64,000 nt of DNA, taken from Denitrovibrio acetiphilus DSM 12809. GTDB lineage: Bacteria; Chrysiogenota; Deferribacteres; Deferribacterales; Geovibrionaceae. A program made the translations under genes and the position numbers. The notes below the pieces were generated by a model. It made no database searches, had not been told where the DNA came from, and was given only the letters and a program-made list of their open reading frames with translations. Numbering within the stretch: position 1 is the stretch's first letter; every line of letters begins with the position of its first letter. The stretch lies in the NCBI RefSeq assembly GCF_000025725.1, contig NC_013943.1, positions 2,480,001-2,544,000 on the forward strand. The letters run 5' to 3'. Positions 27,785 to 35,885 of the stretch are shown piece after piece.

Positions 27785-28378
27785 ATGAAAAACAGGATCT
27801 TTGAGCGCTGCGTTGGCGAGCTCTCAAGGCTCCCCGGTATAGGCAGAAAGACCGCCGCAAGGCTTGCCCTGCATATACTGAAAGCTGACAGCGAACAGGT
27901 GAAATCCCTCGCAGAAAGCCTTGTGGAGCTTAAGGAGAAGACCGTCTTCTGTAAAATATGCGGAAATATGTCCGAGACAGAAGTCTGCCATATATGCACT
28001 GACGGCTACCGTAACAGGAGCCAGATATGCGTTGTGGAAGAGGCGAAGGATATCTATGTGCTGGAAGCAACAGGCTTCTTCAGAGGGCTTTATCACGTCC
28101 TCGGTGGGCGCATATCCCCCCTCGACGGCATAGGACCGGAAGACCTTCACATTGAAGAACTGCTGAAAAGAGCAAAAGCTGAAGATGTTTCTGAGATTAT
28201 ACTCGCTACCAACCCCGACATCGAAGGGGAAACCACAGCCATATACCTCTCAAAACTACTCAAAAAACAGAACCTGAAAGTGACCAAAATAGCCAGCGGA
28301 GTGCCGATAGGTACAAATCTGGAATACACCGACGAGATAACATTGCTTAAAGCGATGGAACAGAGAAAAGATTTTTAA
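27785..28378 (+). CDS. recR: Recombination protein RecR
   Basis: 197 aa, full length. It has an N-terminal helix-hairpin-helix (LPGIGRKTAARLALHIL near residue 14), a four-cysteine zinc finger (CKICGN...CHIC near residues 57-71) and a Toprim domain (ICVVEEAKDIYVLEATG then YHVLGGRISPLDGIGPEDL). RecR acts with RecF/RecO to load RecA at gaps. One base separates it from rng downstream, an unusual but coherent operon with ybaB. Confidence 0.97.
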   Translation: MKNRIFERCVGELSRLPGIGRKTAARLALHILKADSEQVKSLAESLVELKEKTVFCKICGNMSETEVCHICTDGYRNRSQICVVEEAKDIYVLEATGFFRGLYHVLGGRISPLDGIGPEDLHIEELLKRAKAEDVSEIILATNPDIEGETTAIYLSKLLKKQNLKVTKIASGVPIGTNLEYTDEITLLKAMEQRKDF

Positions 28379-28379
28379 A

Positions 28380-29903
28380 ATGTCAAAAGAAATAATAGTC
28401 AATTCGACTTTAAACGAAGTACGGGTAGCCATACTTGAAAACGGCAATCCGGCAGAAATATATGTTGAGCGTGCACACAGTAAAAACGTTGCAGGGAATA
28501 TCTATAAAGGACGTGTGATAAAGGTTTTACCCGGAATCCAGTCAGCTTTTGTTGATGTTGGTCTGCCAAAGGCGGCTTTTCTGCCCGCTGCCGATGTATA
28601 TGTGGAAAACGGAGAGCGTGTCAGCTTTCTAGAAAACAACATCGACAGCGAAAGAACAGTCACGGACATTGACCAGATGACCGAAGACGAACAGAAAAAT
28701 ATCCCACCCATCGAAGACATGCTTAAAGAAGGGCAGGAGATAGTTGTACAGGTCGCCAAAGAAGCGATAGGTCAGAAGGGTGCAAGGCTCACAACACACC
28801 TTACAGTCCCGGGCAGGTATATAGTCCTGATGCCCGGATATGAACACGTCGGAGTCTCCAGAAAGATAGAAGACGAACAGGAACGTGACCGTCTGCGTGA
28901 CGTGCTGAAGGCTATTAAATCCCCTAATATGGGGCTGATAGCAAGAACTGTAACAGCCGGACACGACGAGGAAGAACTCCGTGCGGATGTGGATTACCTT
29001 TCACGCCTGTGGAGCAAAATAAAAGACAAGATGTCAGGTAAATCACCATGCCTTATTTACGAGGATCACGGACTTGTTTTCCGTATACTTCGTGACGCGG
29101 CAACGTCTGACGTCAGCCGTATAGTAATAGACAACAAAGCTGAATTTCTAAAAATCAAATCCTTTCTCCGTGAGTTTCTTCCGGATATGAATATGGAAGT
29201 CAGCCTGTTTACAAACGATATCCCGATATTCGACTACTACAACATAGAGATAGAGATCGGACGCATTCTGGACAAAAAAGTCTGGCTGAAATCCGGCGGA
29301 TACATAATCATTGATCAGGCAGAAGCACTAACTGTAGTTGACGTAAACACCGGAAAATTTGTCGGGAAGAGGAATTTCGAAGACACTATTCTGAAAACCA
29401 ACCTTGAAGCGTCAAAAGAGATAGCCTGGCAGCTTAAGCTTAGAAATATCGGCGGGATAATCATCGTTGACTTCATAGATATGGCAAAAGAAGAAAACCA
29501 GCAGAAAGTAATGAAGGCTCTGGAACATGAGATGAAATCCGACCGTGCTAAAGCGTCTGTGGTGAATATATCACCTCTCGGACTGGTGGAGATCACACGT
29601 AAACGTGTTCAGGAGAGCCTGAGCCGTGTCCTTTCGGAAGCTTGCCCCTACTGCGAAGGGCGAGGACTGGTTAAGAGCAAACTGACCATATGTTACGACA
29701 TCCTCAGAGAAGTCAGACGCATTGCTCCCTTCTTCCGCAACAGAAGGATCGTCATAGAGGCTCACCCTGATGTTGTTGACATTATCCTCGACGACGAAAA
29801 GGGCAGTCTCGGCGAGATAGAGCTTATGATGAGCGTAAATGTTGAGGTTAACGCCAACCACACACTGCACATACACGACTATGAAGTTACCCCCCTCGAC
29901 TAG
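28380..29903 (+). CDS. rng: Ribonuclease G/E family endoribonuclease
   Basis: 507 aa, close to RNase G length and lacking the long RNase E tail. It has an N-terminal S1 domain (NIYKGRVIKVLPGIQSAFVD near residue 39), an RNase H-like and DNase I-like catalytic core with Asp residues in VVDVNTGKFVG (about 320) and IIIVDFIDM (about 362), and a Zn-link CPYCEGRG (about 425) used for dimerisation. It cleaves single-stranded AU-rich RNA and matures rRNA. It follows recR by one base. Confidence 0.96.
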   Translation: MSKEIIVNSTLNEVRVAILENGNPAEIYVERAHSKNVAGNIYKGRVIKVLPGIQSAFVDVGLPKAAFLPAADVYVENGERVSFLENNIDSERTVTDIDQMTEDEQKNIPPIEDMLKEGQEIVVQVAKEAIGQKGARLTTHLTVPGRYIVLMPGYEHVGVSRKIEDEQERDRLRDVLKAIKSPNMGLIARTVTAGHDEEELRADVDYLSRLWSKIKDKMSGKSPCLIYEDHGLVFRILRDAATSDVSRIVIDNKAEFLKIKSFLREFLPDMNMEVSLFTNDIPIFDYYNIEIEIGRILDKKVWLKSGGYIIIDQAEALTVVDVNTGKFVGKRNFEDTILKTNLEASKEIAWQLKLRNIGGIIIVDFIDMAKEENQQKVMKALEHEMKSDRAKASVVNISPLGLVEITRKRVQESLSRVLSEACPYCEGRGLVKSKLTICYDILREVRRIAPFFRNRRIVIEAHPDVVDIILDDEKGSLGEIELMMSVNVEVNANHTLHIHDYEVTPLD

Positions 29904-29956
29904 CAGGATTGCATCTTGCGGCGGGGCACGACACTGTAAATTAAGAGAGATAACAT

Positions 29957-30550
29957 ATGTATAACCGTAAGGACGCTTTCTATAAAAAAGCGAAACTGGA
30001 GGGGTTCAAATCCAGAGCTGCCTACAAGCTCATAGAACTCAATAAGAAACACGCCCTGTTCAGAAGCGGCGATGCCGTTCTGGATGTAGGCTGTGCACCG
30101 GGTGGCTGGATTCAGGTTGTTCTTCAGCAAAAGAAATGTACCGTTGTCGGTGTTGACCTGCTGGAAGTGCTGAACCTTACAGACACACGTTTCACATTTA
30201 TTCAGGGTGATATAACAGAACAGGAAACAGTAGACAAGGTTCTTGATGCCTGCGACGGCTACGACTGCGTGATCTCAGACGCCGCCCCCAACACTTCCGG
30301 TTCTAAACTGCTCGACCACGTAAACTCTGTTGACCTTGTCAGGCTGATATTCTATTTTGCCAAGACAGTTCTGAAAAAAGGGGGCAACTTCGCCTGCAAA
30401 GTTTTTGAAGGTGAAGATAGAGATGCTCTCGTGAAAGAGATTAAAAAAGATTTTGACTTCTGCAAAATGCTCCGCCCAGAGGCGACACGTAAGAACTCTT
30501 TTGAAATGTATATAGTTTTCAAAGGATTTAAAGGAAACAATGAACAGTAA
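29957..30550 (+). CDS. rlmE: 23S rRNA (uridine-2552-2'-O)-methyltransferase
   Basis: 197 aa RlmE/FtsJ type. It contains RKDAFYKKAKLEGFKSRAAY near residue 4, the SAM-binding LDVGCAPGGWIQV near 38 and the catalytic K-D-K-E set (K in SRAAYK, D in ISDAAPN near 107, K in FACKVFEGED near 147 and E near 178). It methylates U2552 of 23S rRNA late in 50S assembly. The stop overlaps the larB start. Confidence 0.95.
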   Translation: MYNRKDAFYKKAKLEGFKSRAAYKLIELNKKHALFRSGDAVLDVGCAPGGWIQVVLQQKKCTVVGVDLLEVLNLTDTRFTFIQGDITEQETVDKVLDACDGYDCVISDAAPNTSGSKLLDHVNSVDLVRLIFYFAKTVLKKGGNFACKVFEGEDRDALVKEIKKDFDFCKMLRPEATRKNSFEMYIVFKGFKGNNEQ

Positions 30551-31292
30551 AGATGTTGAAAAAATTCTTAAACTCGTAAAAAGCGGTGAGGTTGACATAG
30601 CATCCGCCGCATCCAGAATAAGCACTCATCTTGACTTCAGCGACGTCAAGCCGGATACTTCCCGCAAAGAGAGGCTCGGCTTTGACGAAGTGATCTACGG
30701 CAGAAGCAAATCTATTGAACAGATTGAAAACATAGCATTGAAATATATTGAAAACGAGCTTAACTTTGTATGTACGGGGCTGGACTCCGGCAAAATGGAT
30801 GCGCTTCTAAGAGAGTTTCCGCATTTTCAGGCAAACAGGCAAGCGGGCATTCTTAGACACATCATTTCCGCTGCGCCCCGCAAAGAAGGAAAAGTAGCGG
30901 TCATAACCGCAGGTACATCCGACATAAAAGTTGCCTCTGAGGCAGCAGAGATTCTGGACATATGCGGTATCGACGCTGACATACACGCCGACATCGGTGT
31001 TGCCGGGATACACCGTTTTTTCAGCGTGAGAGAACAAATATCTGATGCAAAAGTGATAATTGTCATCGCAGGGATGGAAGGAGCTCTTCCGTCCATAACC
31101 GGAGGGATGTTCCCTCACCCTGTCATAGCGGTGCCGACCTCAACTGGATACGGTGCGGCTTTGGAAGGGTTTACAGCACTTTTCTCTATGCTGGCAAGCT
31201 GTGCAAATGGGATCACGGTTGTTAACATAGACAATGGTTTTGGAGCTGCAATGGCCGCTGTCCGCATCATAAATGCACTTCAGGAGAATTAA
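30540..31292 (+). CDS. larB: LarB, nickel-pincer cofactor biosynthesis protein
   Basis: 250 aa. LarB carboxylates and hydrolyses nicotinate adenine dinucleotide in making the nickel-pincer nucleotide of lactate racemase-like enzymes. Family signatures are present: RLGFDEVIYGRSKS near residue 42, an ITAGTSDIKVASEA block near 121, and the PurE-like C-terminal domain (GMEGALPSITGGMFPHPVIA and PTSTGYGAA). It overlaps rlmE by 11 bases. No larA, larC or larE is visible in the window. Confidence 0.9.
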   Translation: MNSKDVEKILKLVKSGEVDIASAASRISTHLDFSDVKPDTSRKERLGFDEVIYGRSKSIEQIENIALKYIENELNFVCTGLDSGKMDALLREFPHFQANRQAGILRHIISAAPRKEGKVAVITAGTSDIKVASEAAEILDICGIDADIHADIGVAGIHRFFSVREQISDAKVIIVIAGMEGALPSITGGMFPHPVIAVPTSTGYGAALEGFTALFSMLASCANGITVVNIDNGFGAAMAAVRIINALQEN

Positions 31293-31293
31293 C

Positions 31294-31917
31294 ATGCAGC
31301 TCACACAGGCAATCACACAACGACGCTCTATCAACTATTTTGATCCTGAAAGAAAAATAGACGAAAAAACAGTGACAGACATACTGAACCTTGCAGCCCT
31401 TGCACCATCCAGTATGAACCTTCAGCCATGGAAAGTGATCACCGTTTTGTCTGACGAAAAGAAGGCTGTTTTACGTTCCGTTTCATACGGTCAACCCAAG
31501 GTAACAGAGGCTTCTGCGGTTTTTATCCTCCTTGCCGATAAAACATATGCTGAGAAAAACATAAATACAGTACTTGAAAGTATGATAGAACTGGGCTATA
31601 TGGATAAAGAATCAGCAGCGGAAAAGGCTAAAACCGTTCCAAATTCTCAAGGAGCACCGGACTCATTTTTGCGGGAAAAAAACGCTGTCCTGAATACTGC
31701 TCTTTTCGGAATGAACCTGATGTATGCTTGTGCCGTATATGGGATCGAAACTCACCCTATGGGCGGTTTCGAACCGGAAAAGCTGAGGAAAGAATTCGAC
31801 ATCGCAGACAACCTTGTCCCTGTGATGCTGGTAGCTGCAGGATACCTGAAACCAGGAACCAAACTTTTACCGAGAGTAAAAAGGTTGTCATCCGCAGACT
31901 TTAACCATATATTATAG
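31294..31917 (+). CDS. Nitroreductase-family FMN oxidoreductase
   Basis: 207 aa from the ATG at 31294, which follows CAGGAG; an upstream in-frame ATG lies inside larB. It has the nitroreductase RRSINYF start, the FMN-binding APSSMNLQPWKVI near residue 40, and a VYGIETHPMGGF block near 150. Such enzymes use NAD(P)H to reduce nitro or quinone compounds; the physiological substrate is not evident. It is last in the ybaB-recR-rng-rlmE-larB run. Confidence 0.9.
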   Translation: MQLTQAITQRRSINYFDPERKIDEKTVTDILNLAALAPSSMNLQPWKVITVLSDEKKAVLRSVSYGQPKVTEASAVFILLADKTYAEKNINTVLESMIELGYMDKESAAEKAKTVPNSQGAPDSFLREKNAVLNTALFGMNLMYACAVYGIETHPMGGFEPEKLRKEFDIADNLVPVMLVAAGYLKPGTKLLPRVKRLSSADFNHIL

Positions 31918-31971
31918 AAAATTCATTTTTTAATTTTTATTACTAGGCGAGCCACTTTTTATTTTTGACTG

Positions 31972-32006
31972 ATGAACCATAGTGTATAATTAACATATTG
32001 GTTCAT
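31972..32006 (+). promoter_or_regulatory. Promoter with flanking inverted repeat upstream of DUF134 gene
   Basis: ATGAACCA (31972-31979) and TGGTTCAT (31999-32006) are perfect inverted repeats, 19 bases apart, and enclose a consensus -10 TATAAT (31985-31990). The -35 is poor (TTGACT is 14 bases away, which is too close). The arrangement suggests autoregulation by the DUF134 HTH protein or another repressor. Confidence 0.5.
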
Positions 32007-32035
32007 TGAATGAGGCTTTGCCAGAGGAGAAAACC

Positions 32036-32413
32036 ATGCCAAGACCGTCAAAACCGAGGATTATCGGTGTTAAACCGGAAATTTCGAATTTCAAACCCAG
32101 AGGAATCCCTTCAAAAAAGCTTAAATCTGTGAATCTTGCTCTTGATGAGTTCGAAGCAATAAGACTCGCTGACTATGAAGGTCTCTCCCATGAGGATGCT
32201 TCTGTCCTGATGAATATATCAAGACCAACGTTCTCACGTCTTGTGGAAAAAGCCAGAGTCAACATTGCTAACTTTCTGGTGGAAGGCGCTGAGCTTATTA
32301 TCGAGGGGGGGAATGTCGAATACAGAGACTGTGGATGCAGTAACTGTAAAGAAGGACTTCCCGCAAGCCGTATGGAACGAAGAAACCATATGTGCCCAAC
32401 AACCAGTAAATAA
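32036..32413 (+). CDS. DUF134 HTH protein
   Basis: 125 aa from the ATG after AGAGGAG. It begins MPRPSKPR, the characteristic start of DUF134 proteins, and carries a sigma-region-4-like helix-turn-helix around residues 40-80 (LALDEFEAIRLADYEGLSHE then ISRPTFSRLVEKAR). The tail has a small Cys cluster (DCGCSNC). The family is common in anaerobes, often near metal or Fe-S genes. It is probably a DNA-binding regulator; a perfect inverted repeat surrounds its own -10. The cysteines suggest metal or redox sensing, which is inference. Confidence 0.85.
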   Translation: MPRPSKPRIIGVKPEISNFKPRGIPSKKLKSVNLALDEFEAIRLADYEGLSHEDASVLMNISRPTFSRLVEKARVNIANFLVEGAELIIEGGNVEYRDCGCSNCKEGLPASRMERRNHMCPTTSK

Positions 32414-32436
32414 AGCTAAGGAGACGTAGATATCCT

Positions 32437-33150
32437 ATGAATGACAGTGTGCAGAATTATTATAACGAGCTGGCTTCATCAGACTCAAACAGACATTATA
32501 AAGGCATTCCCGTTCTAGCCAGTGATGGGATACATCAATATATAACTGATCTTTCAAAAGGATATCTTAAAGAGGGAGCATCCGTTTTAGACATAGGATG
32601 CGGACAAGGTGCCCTCTCTCTCAGGCTTGCTGACAACAACTATAACGTTAATGCGTGCGACAGCTACGACCTGTGTAAATGCAAAGACCGCATTAATTTT
32701 ATCAACTCTATGATCGAAGATCTGAACACGGATGTTCAATTTGACGGTCTGTTTGCTGTGGAAGTCATCGAACATGTCGAAAACGTTTTTCAGTTTCTAG
32801 AGATAGCCAAAGGGCTGCTGAAAGACGATGGATATATTTTTATCACAACGCCTAATATTGAAACTTTCACGAGTAAAATACGTTTCCTTCTGACAGGGGA
32901 ACATGCACTTTTTGCTGAACATAACCAAAAGCAGGACGGGCACATTAACCCGGTTCATCACTTCCAGATTGCTTATGCCTGTGAAAAATACGGACTGAAA
33001 ATAGTTGAATCAACTTCCATACTTAAAGAGAGATTCCCGAAAAACCTCTTTAAACAAATGCTGTACGGCTTAATGTATATACCGGTTCTCTTCTCTAAAC
33101 ATAAGAACGACAAAGGTAAGATAAAAGTCTATGTGCTTGAAAAAGCCTAG
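32437..33150 (+). CDS. Class I SAM-dependent methyltransferase (UbiG-like)
   Basis: 237 aa Rossmann-fold methyltransferase. Motif I is VLDIGCGQGALSLRLA near residue 48, the post-I acidic residue is NACDSYD, and FAVEVIEHVENVFQFLE follows near 106, as in UbiG/COQ3-like enzymes. No quinone genes lie alongside, so the acceptor substrate is unknown. It lies 23 bases after the DUF134 gene and converges on rsmI with one base between stops. Confidence 0.8.
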   Translation: MNDSVQNYYNELASSDSNRHYKGIPVLASDGIHQYITDLSKGYLKEGASVLDIGCGQGALSLRLADNNYNVNACDSYDLCKCKDRINFINSMIEDLNTDVQFDGLFAVEVIEHVENVFQFLEIAKGLLKDDGYIFITTPNIETFTSKIRFLLTGEHALFAEHNQKQDGHINPVHHFQIAYACEKYGLKIVESTSILKERFPKNLFKQMLYGLMYIPVLFSKHKNDKGKIKVYVLEKA

Positions 33151-33151
33151 C

Positions 33152-33832
33152 TTAATCCTCTTTGAACCTCTTCTTTGATATAACCAGCACAAAAGGTGCT
33201 TTCACACCTTCCGGAACTGAAGCGAGAATTTCCGCTGCTGTTCCCCGGTAGGTTACCTCATCCGGCATGCCCAGATTCATTGAAAGGCTCATCTTTTTAT
33301 CTATAAACGAAACTTCATCCAGAAGCTGATGCAGAACATATGGTCGTTCCAGAAGCACAACAGTATCTCTGCAATTATAGACACGGTCAAAAAACTTCTT
33401 CCTCTGATCATTTTCTTTCGGAGGAAATCCCATAAAGTAGAAACTTTCCGAGAAATATCCGCTGACAGAGAGTGCAGCCGTTATGGATGACGGACCGGGT
33501 ATAGATACAACCTGATACCCTGCGTTCCATGCCATATTTATAAAATCATACCCCGGATCTGCAACACATGGTGTCCCTGCATCAGAGATAAGAAGAACAT
33601 TTTCATATTCGGCACTCACTTCAACAAGAAACTCTTTCTCACGCTTCAAGGAGTGCTCGTTCAGAAACATCTGTTCAGCACTGCGAACATCTGCTCCCGC
33701 AACAAAACGACCGAGATTGCGTCTGTCTTCCCCTATAATGAGTCCGCATTTCGCTGCGATCTCTTTCAGATGGGGCGGAATATTTGAATAATCGCCGGTA
33801 ATATCAGTTCCGGCTACATATATTGTCGGCAT
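33152..33832 (-). CDS. Tetrapyrrole-methylase-fold methyltransferase, RsmI-like
   Basis: 226 aa. The fold matches the RsmI branch: ISDAGTPCVADPGYDF near residue 83, IPGPSSITAALSVSG near 113 and FMGFPPKEND near 132. The N-terminus (YVAGTDITGDYSNIPPHLK) replaces the canonical ATPIGNLED-type sequence, and the C-terminal extension of the ~285 aa E. coli RsmI is missing. RsmI 2'-O-methylates C1402 of 16S rRNA. This may be a short lineage-specific version or a related enzyme. It is the last gene of the ribF-rimO-bamD-serS operon. Confidence 0.72.
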   Translation of the reverse strand: MPTIYVAGTDITGDYSNIPPHLKEIAAKCGLIIGEDRRNLGRFVAGADVRSAEQMFLNEHSLKREKEFLVEVSAEYENVLLISDAGTPCVADPGYDFINMAWNAGYQVVSIPGPSSITAALSVSGYFSESFYFMGFPPKENDQRKKFFDRVYNCRDTVVLLERPYVLHQLLDEVSFIDKKMSLSMNLGMPDEVTYRGTAAEILASVPEGVKAPFVLVISKKRFKED

Positions 33833-33833
33833 A

Positions 33834-35102
33834 TTAATCTATCACCTCAAGTCCGTTCAGGTATGGTCTGAGAGCTTCCGGTACAGTTACAGTGCCATCT
33901 TCGTTCTGATAGTTTTCGAGTATGGCGAGGAAAGTCCGCCCGACAGCAAGCCCTGACCCGTTAAGTGTATGTGCAAATTCAACTTTTTTATCCCCTTTCC
34001 TGCGGAAACGTATGGAAGCACGTCTCGCCTGAAAGTCCATAAATGTTGAACATGATGAAATTTCTCTATAGCCGCCCTGAGAAGGAAGCCATACTTCAAT
34101 ATCAAATGTTTTAGCTGATGAAAACCCAAGGTCGCCGCTGCAAAGGGTCATAATACGGTATGGGATATTCAGTTTCTGAAGTATCATCTCCGCTGACTCA
34201 AGGAGTTCCATAAGCTCTGTATCGGAGTCTTCCGGTTTAACAACCTTAACCAGTTCCACTTTATTGAACTGATGCTGGCGGATAAGCCCTCTCACATCTT
34301 TTCCGTGTGAGCCTGCCTCACGCCTGAAACATGCAGAATATGAACAGTGCTTCACAGGGAGCATCTCTTCATCAAGTATTTCCTGAGAGTAAAGGTTTGT
34401 AACAGAGACTTCCGCAGTAGGAATAAGATACAGTCCGTCTTTCTCACATTTGAACGCATCTTCTTCGAATTTAGGAAGCTGTCCTGTCCCTTTCATCGCT
34501 TCAGCGTTAACAAGGTATGGCGCCAGTACCTCTTTATATCCCCTCTCTGCATGGGCATCCAGCATGAAGTTTATAAGAGCTCTTTCCAGCTTAGCTCCCA
34601 GTCCCATATAAGCAGAGAAGCGTGACTGGGCAATCTTAACACCACGTTCAAAATCAACGAGACCAAGCCCTTCGGCAATATCCCAGTGAGGTTTAGCCTC
34701 GAAAGAATATTTCTTCGGCTCCCCCCATGAACGAAATAATACATTATCATTTTCGTCAGCGCCAACAGGCACTTCGTCTTTAATTAAATTAGGTATAGTG
34801 AGAAGCATGTCAGTCATCTGTTCCTGAGCTTCCGTAAGTTCAGCGTCTATAGCAGATATCCTGTCACCTGCATTACGCATTTTTGCCTGAATCTCCGATA
34901 TATCACCGCCGGCTCTCTTAATCGCGCCGATCTCTTTGCTAACTTTATTGCGCTCAGCTTTCAAAACGTCATTCTCAGCCTGAAGACTTTTACGTTTCTC
35001 ATCCAGAGATATCAGCAGATCGAAATCGAACTGCGCCCCTCTGTCTGCCGTCTTCTTTTTAACTTCGTCAATATTAGCAATGATATATTTGATATCAAGC
35101 AT
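33834..35102 (-). CDS. serS: Seryl-tRNA synthetase
   Basis: 422 aa class II synthetase. The N-terminal ~100 residues form the charged, coiled-coil tRNA-binding arm. Class II motif 2 is visible as CFRREAGSHGKDVRGLIRQ near residue 259, the substrate-binding TAEVSVTNLYSQ near 230, and motif 3 as NGSGLAVGRTFLAILE near 388. It charges tRNA-Ser (and tRNA-Sec where present). Its start codon abuts the bamD stop, so translation is coupled. Confidence 0.97.
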   Translation of the reverse strand: MLDIKYIIANIDEVKKKTADRGAQFDFDLLISLDEKRKSLQAENDVLKAERNKVSKEIGAIKRAGGDISEIQAKMRNAGDRISAIDAELTEAQEQMTDMLLTIPNLIKDEVPVGADENDNVLFRSWGEPKKYSFEAKPHWDIAEGLGLVDFERGVKIAQSRFSAYMGLGAKLERALINFMLDAHAERGYKEVLAPYLVNAEAMKGTGQLPKFEEDAFKCEKDGLYLIPTAEVSVTNLYSQEILDEEMLPVKHCSYSACFRREAGSHGKDVRGLIRQHQFNKVELVKVVKPEDSDTELMELLESAEMILQKLNIPYRIMTLCSGDLGFSSAKTFDIEVWLPSQGGYREISSCSTFMDFQARRASIRFRRKGDKKVEFAHTLNGSGLAVGRTFLAILENYQNEDGTVTVPEALRPYLNGLEVID

Positions 35103-35882
35103 TTACTTCTCCCCTTTCTCTTCCATTTGCGTGGTTATATTCGCAAGAAGGCTTGTGAGCTCTCTTACCACGTCAACCACATATTTTGAATTCGGACGTT
35201 CGTCTATAAGTTTTCTATAGTATTTCACAGCCTCAGCTTCTCGTCCCTTTTTATCTGCGAGCCAGTTGGCATACATGTATAGAGCCTCATCGTACGAGGC
35301 TGTATCAGAATAATTGCTTATAAGATATTTAAGCCGTCCTTCCGCCGAGTCAGGCTCTTTTATCCTGAAGTAAAACTTAGCCACATAAAGCTCACGTTCG
35401 GCAAGCATACTGCGAAGCTCAACGATTTTTTTATTCAGTTCAAACTCTCTGGCGAACGCAGGAGACTTGTCACGAAGCTTTGTAAAAGCATTAAGCGCAC
35501 CCTCAGCGGCCGACATGTCTCGGTCGATAGTGTCTATCTGAGCGTAATGTGAAAGCCCAAGGCGAAGCATAGCGGTGTTTGCATCCTCTGTCTCGCCGTA
35601 TATCTCAAGAAACAGCTCATAGGCAGGTATTGCTTCAACATATTTTTTATCAAGAAAATATGAGTCCGCAAGGAAAAGCTGCGCTTTGGCAGCCATTTCA
35701 GGTGTTTCGGCTTCCATCAGAGTATTTTCAAAATAGGTAACAGCTTTCTCGTAATTTCCCTTTTTAAAGTATGTCATACCAGTCTTCATACTCTCTTCTG
35801 CTGTCATCTGATTTGGTGCTTTCTTTGCACAGCCGGCAAATGTGAGTACGCAGATCATAATCAGTAAAACGGTCTTTCTCAT
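35103..35882 (-). CDS. bamD: Outer-membrane assembly lipoprotein BamD
   Basis: 259 aa lipoprotein with a short signal peptide and lipobox LTFAGC (Cys about residue 18). At least four TPR-like repeats follow (MKTGMTYFKKGNYEKAVTYF near residue 32, AAKAQLFLADSYFLDKKYVEAIP near 65, and more to residue 240). The length, N-terminal TPRs and FLEIYGETEDANTAMLRLG segment match BamD, the essential BAM subunit that delivers outer-membrane proteins. It confirms a diderm cell. It lies between rimO and serS, which are unrelated in function. Confidence 0.85.
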   Translation of the reverse strand: MRKTVLLIMICVLTFAGCAKKAPNQMTAEESMKTGMTYFKKGNYEKAVTYFENTLMEAETPEMAAKAQLFLADSYFLDKKYVEAIPAYELFLEIYGETEDANTAMLRLGLSHYAQIDTIDRDMSAAEGALNAFTKLRDKSPAFAREFELNKKIVELRSMLAERELYVAKFYFRIKEPDSAEGRLKYLISNYSDTASYDEALYMYANWLADKKGREAEAVKYYRKLIDERPNSKYVVDVVRELTSLLANITTQMEEKGEK

Positions 35883-35885
35883 GTA

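Noticed and set aside
32587-32775. Small antisense ORF in the methyltransferase gene
   Set aside because: Shadow frame without ribosome site or family resemblance.
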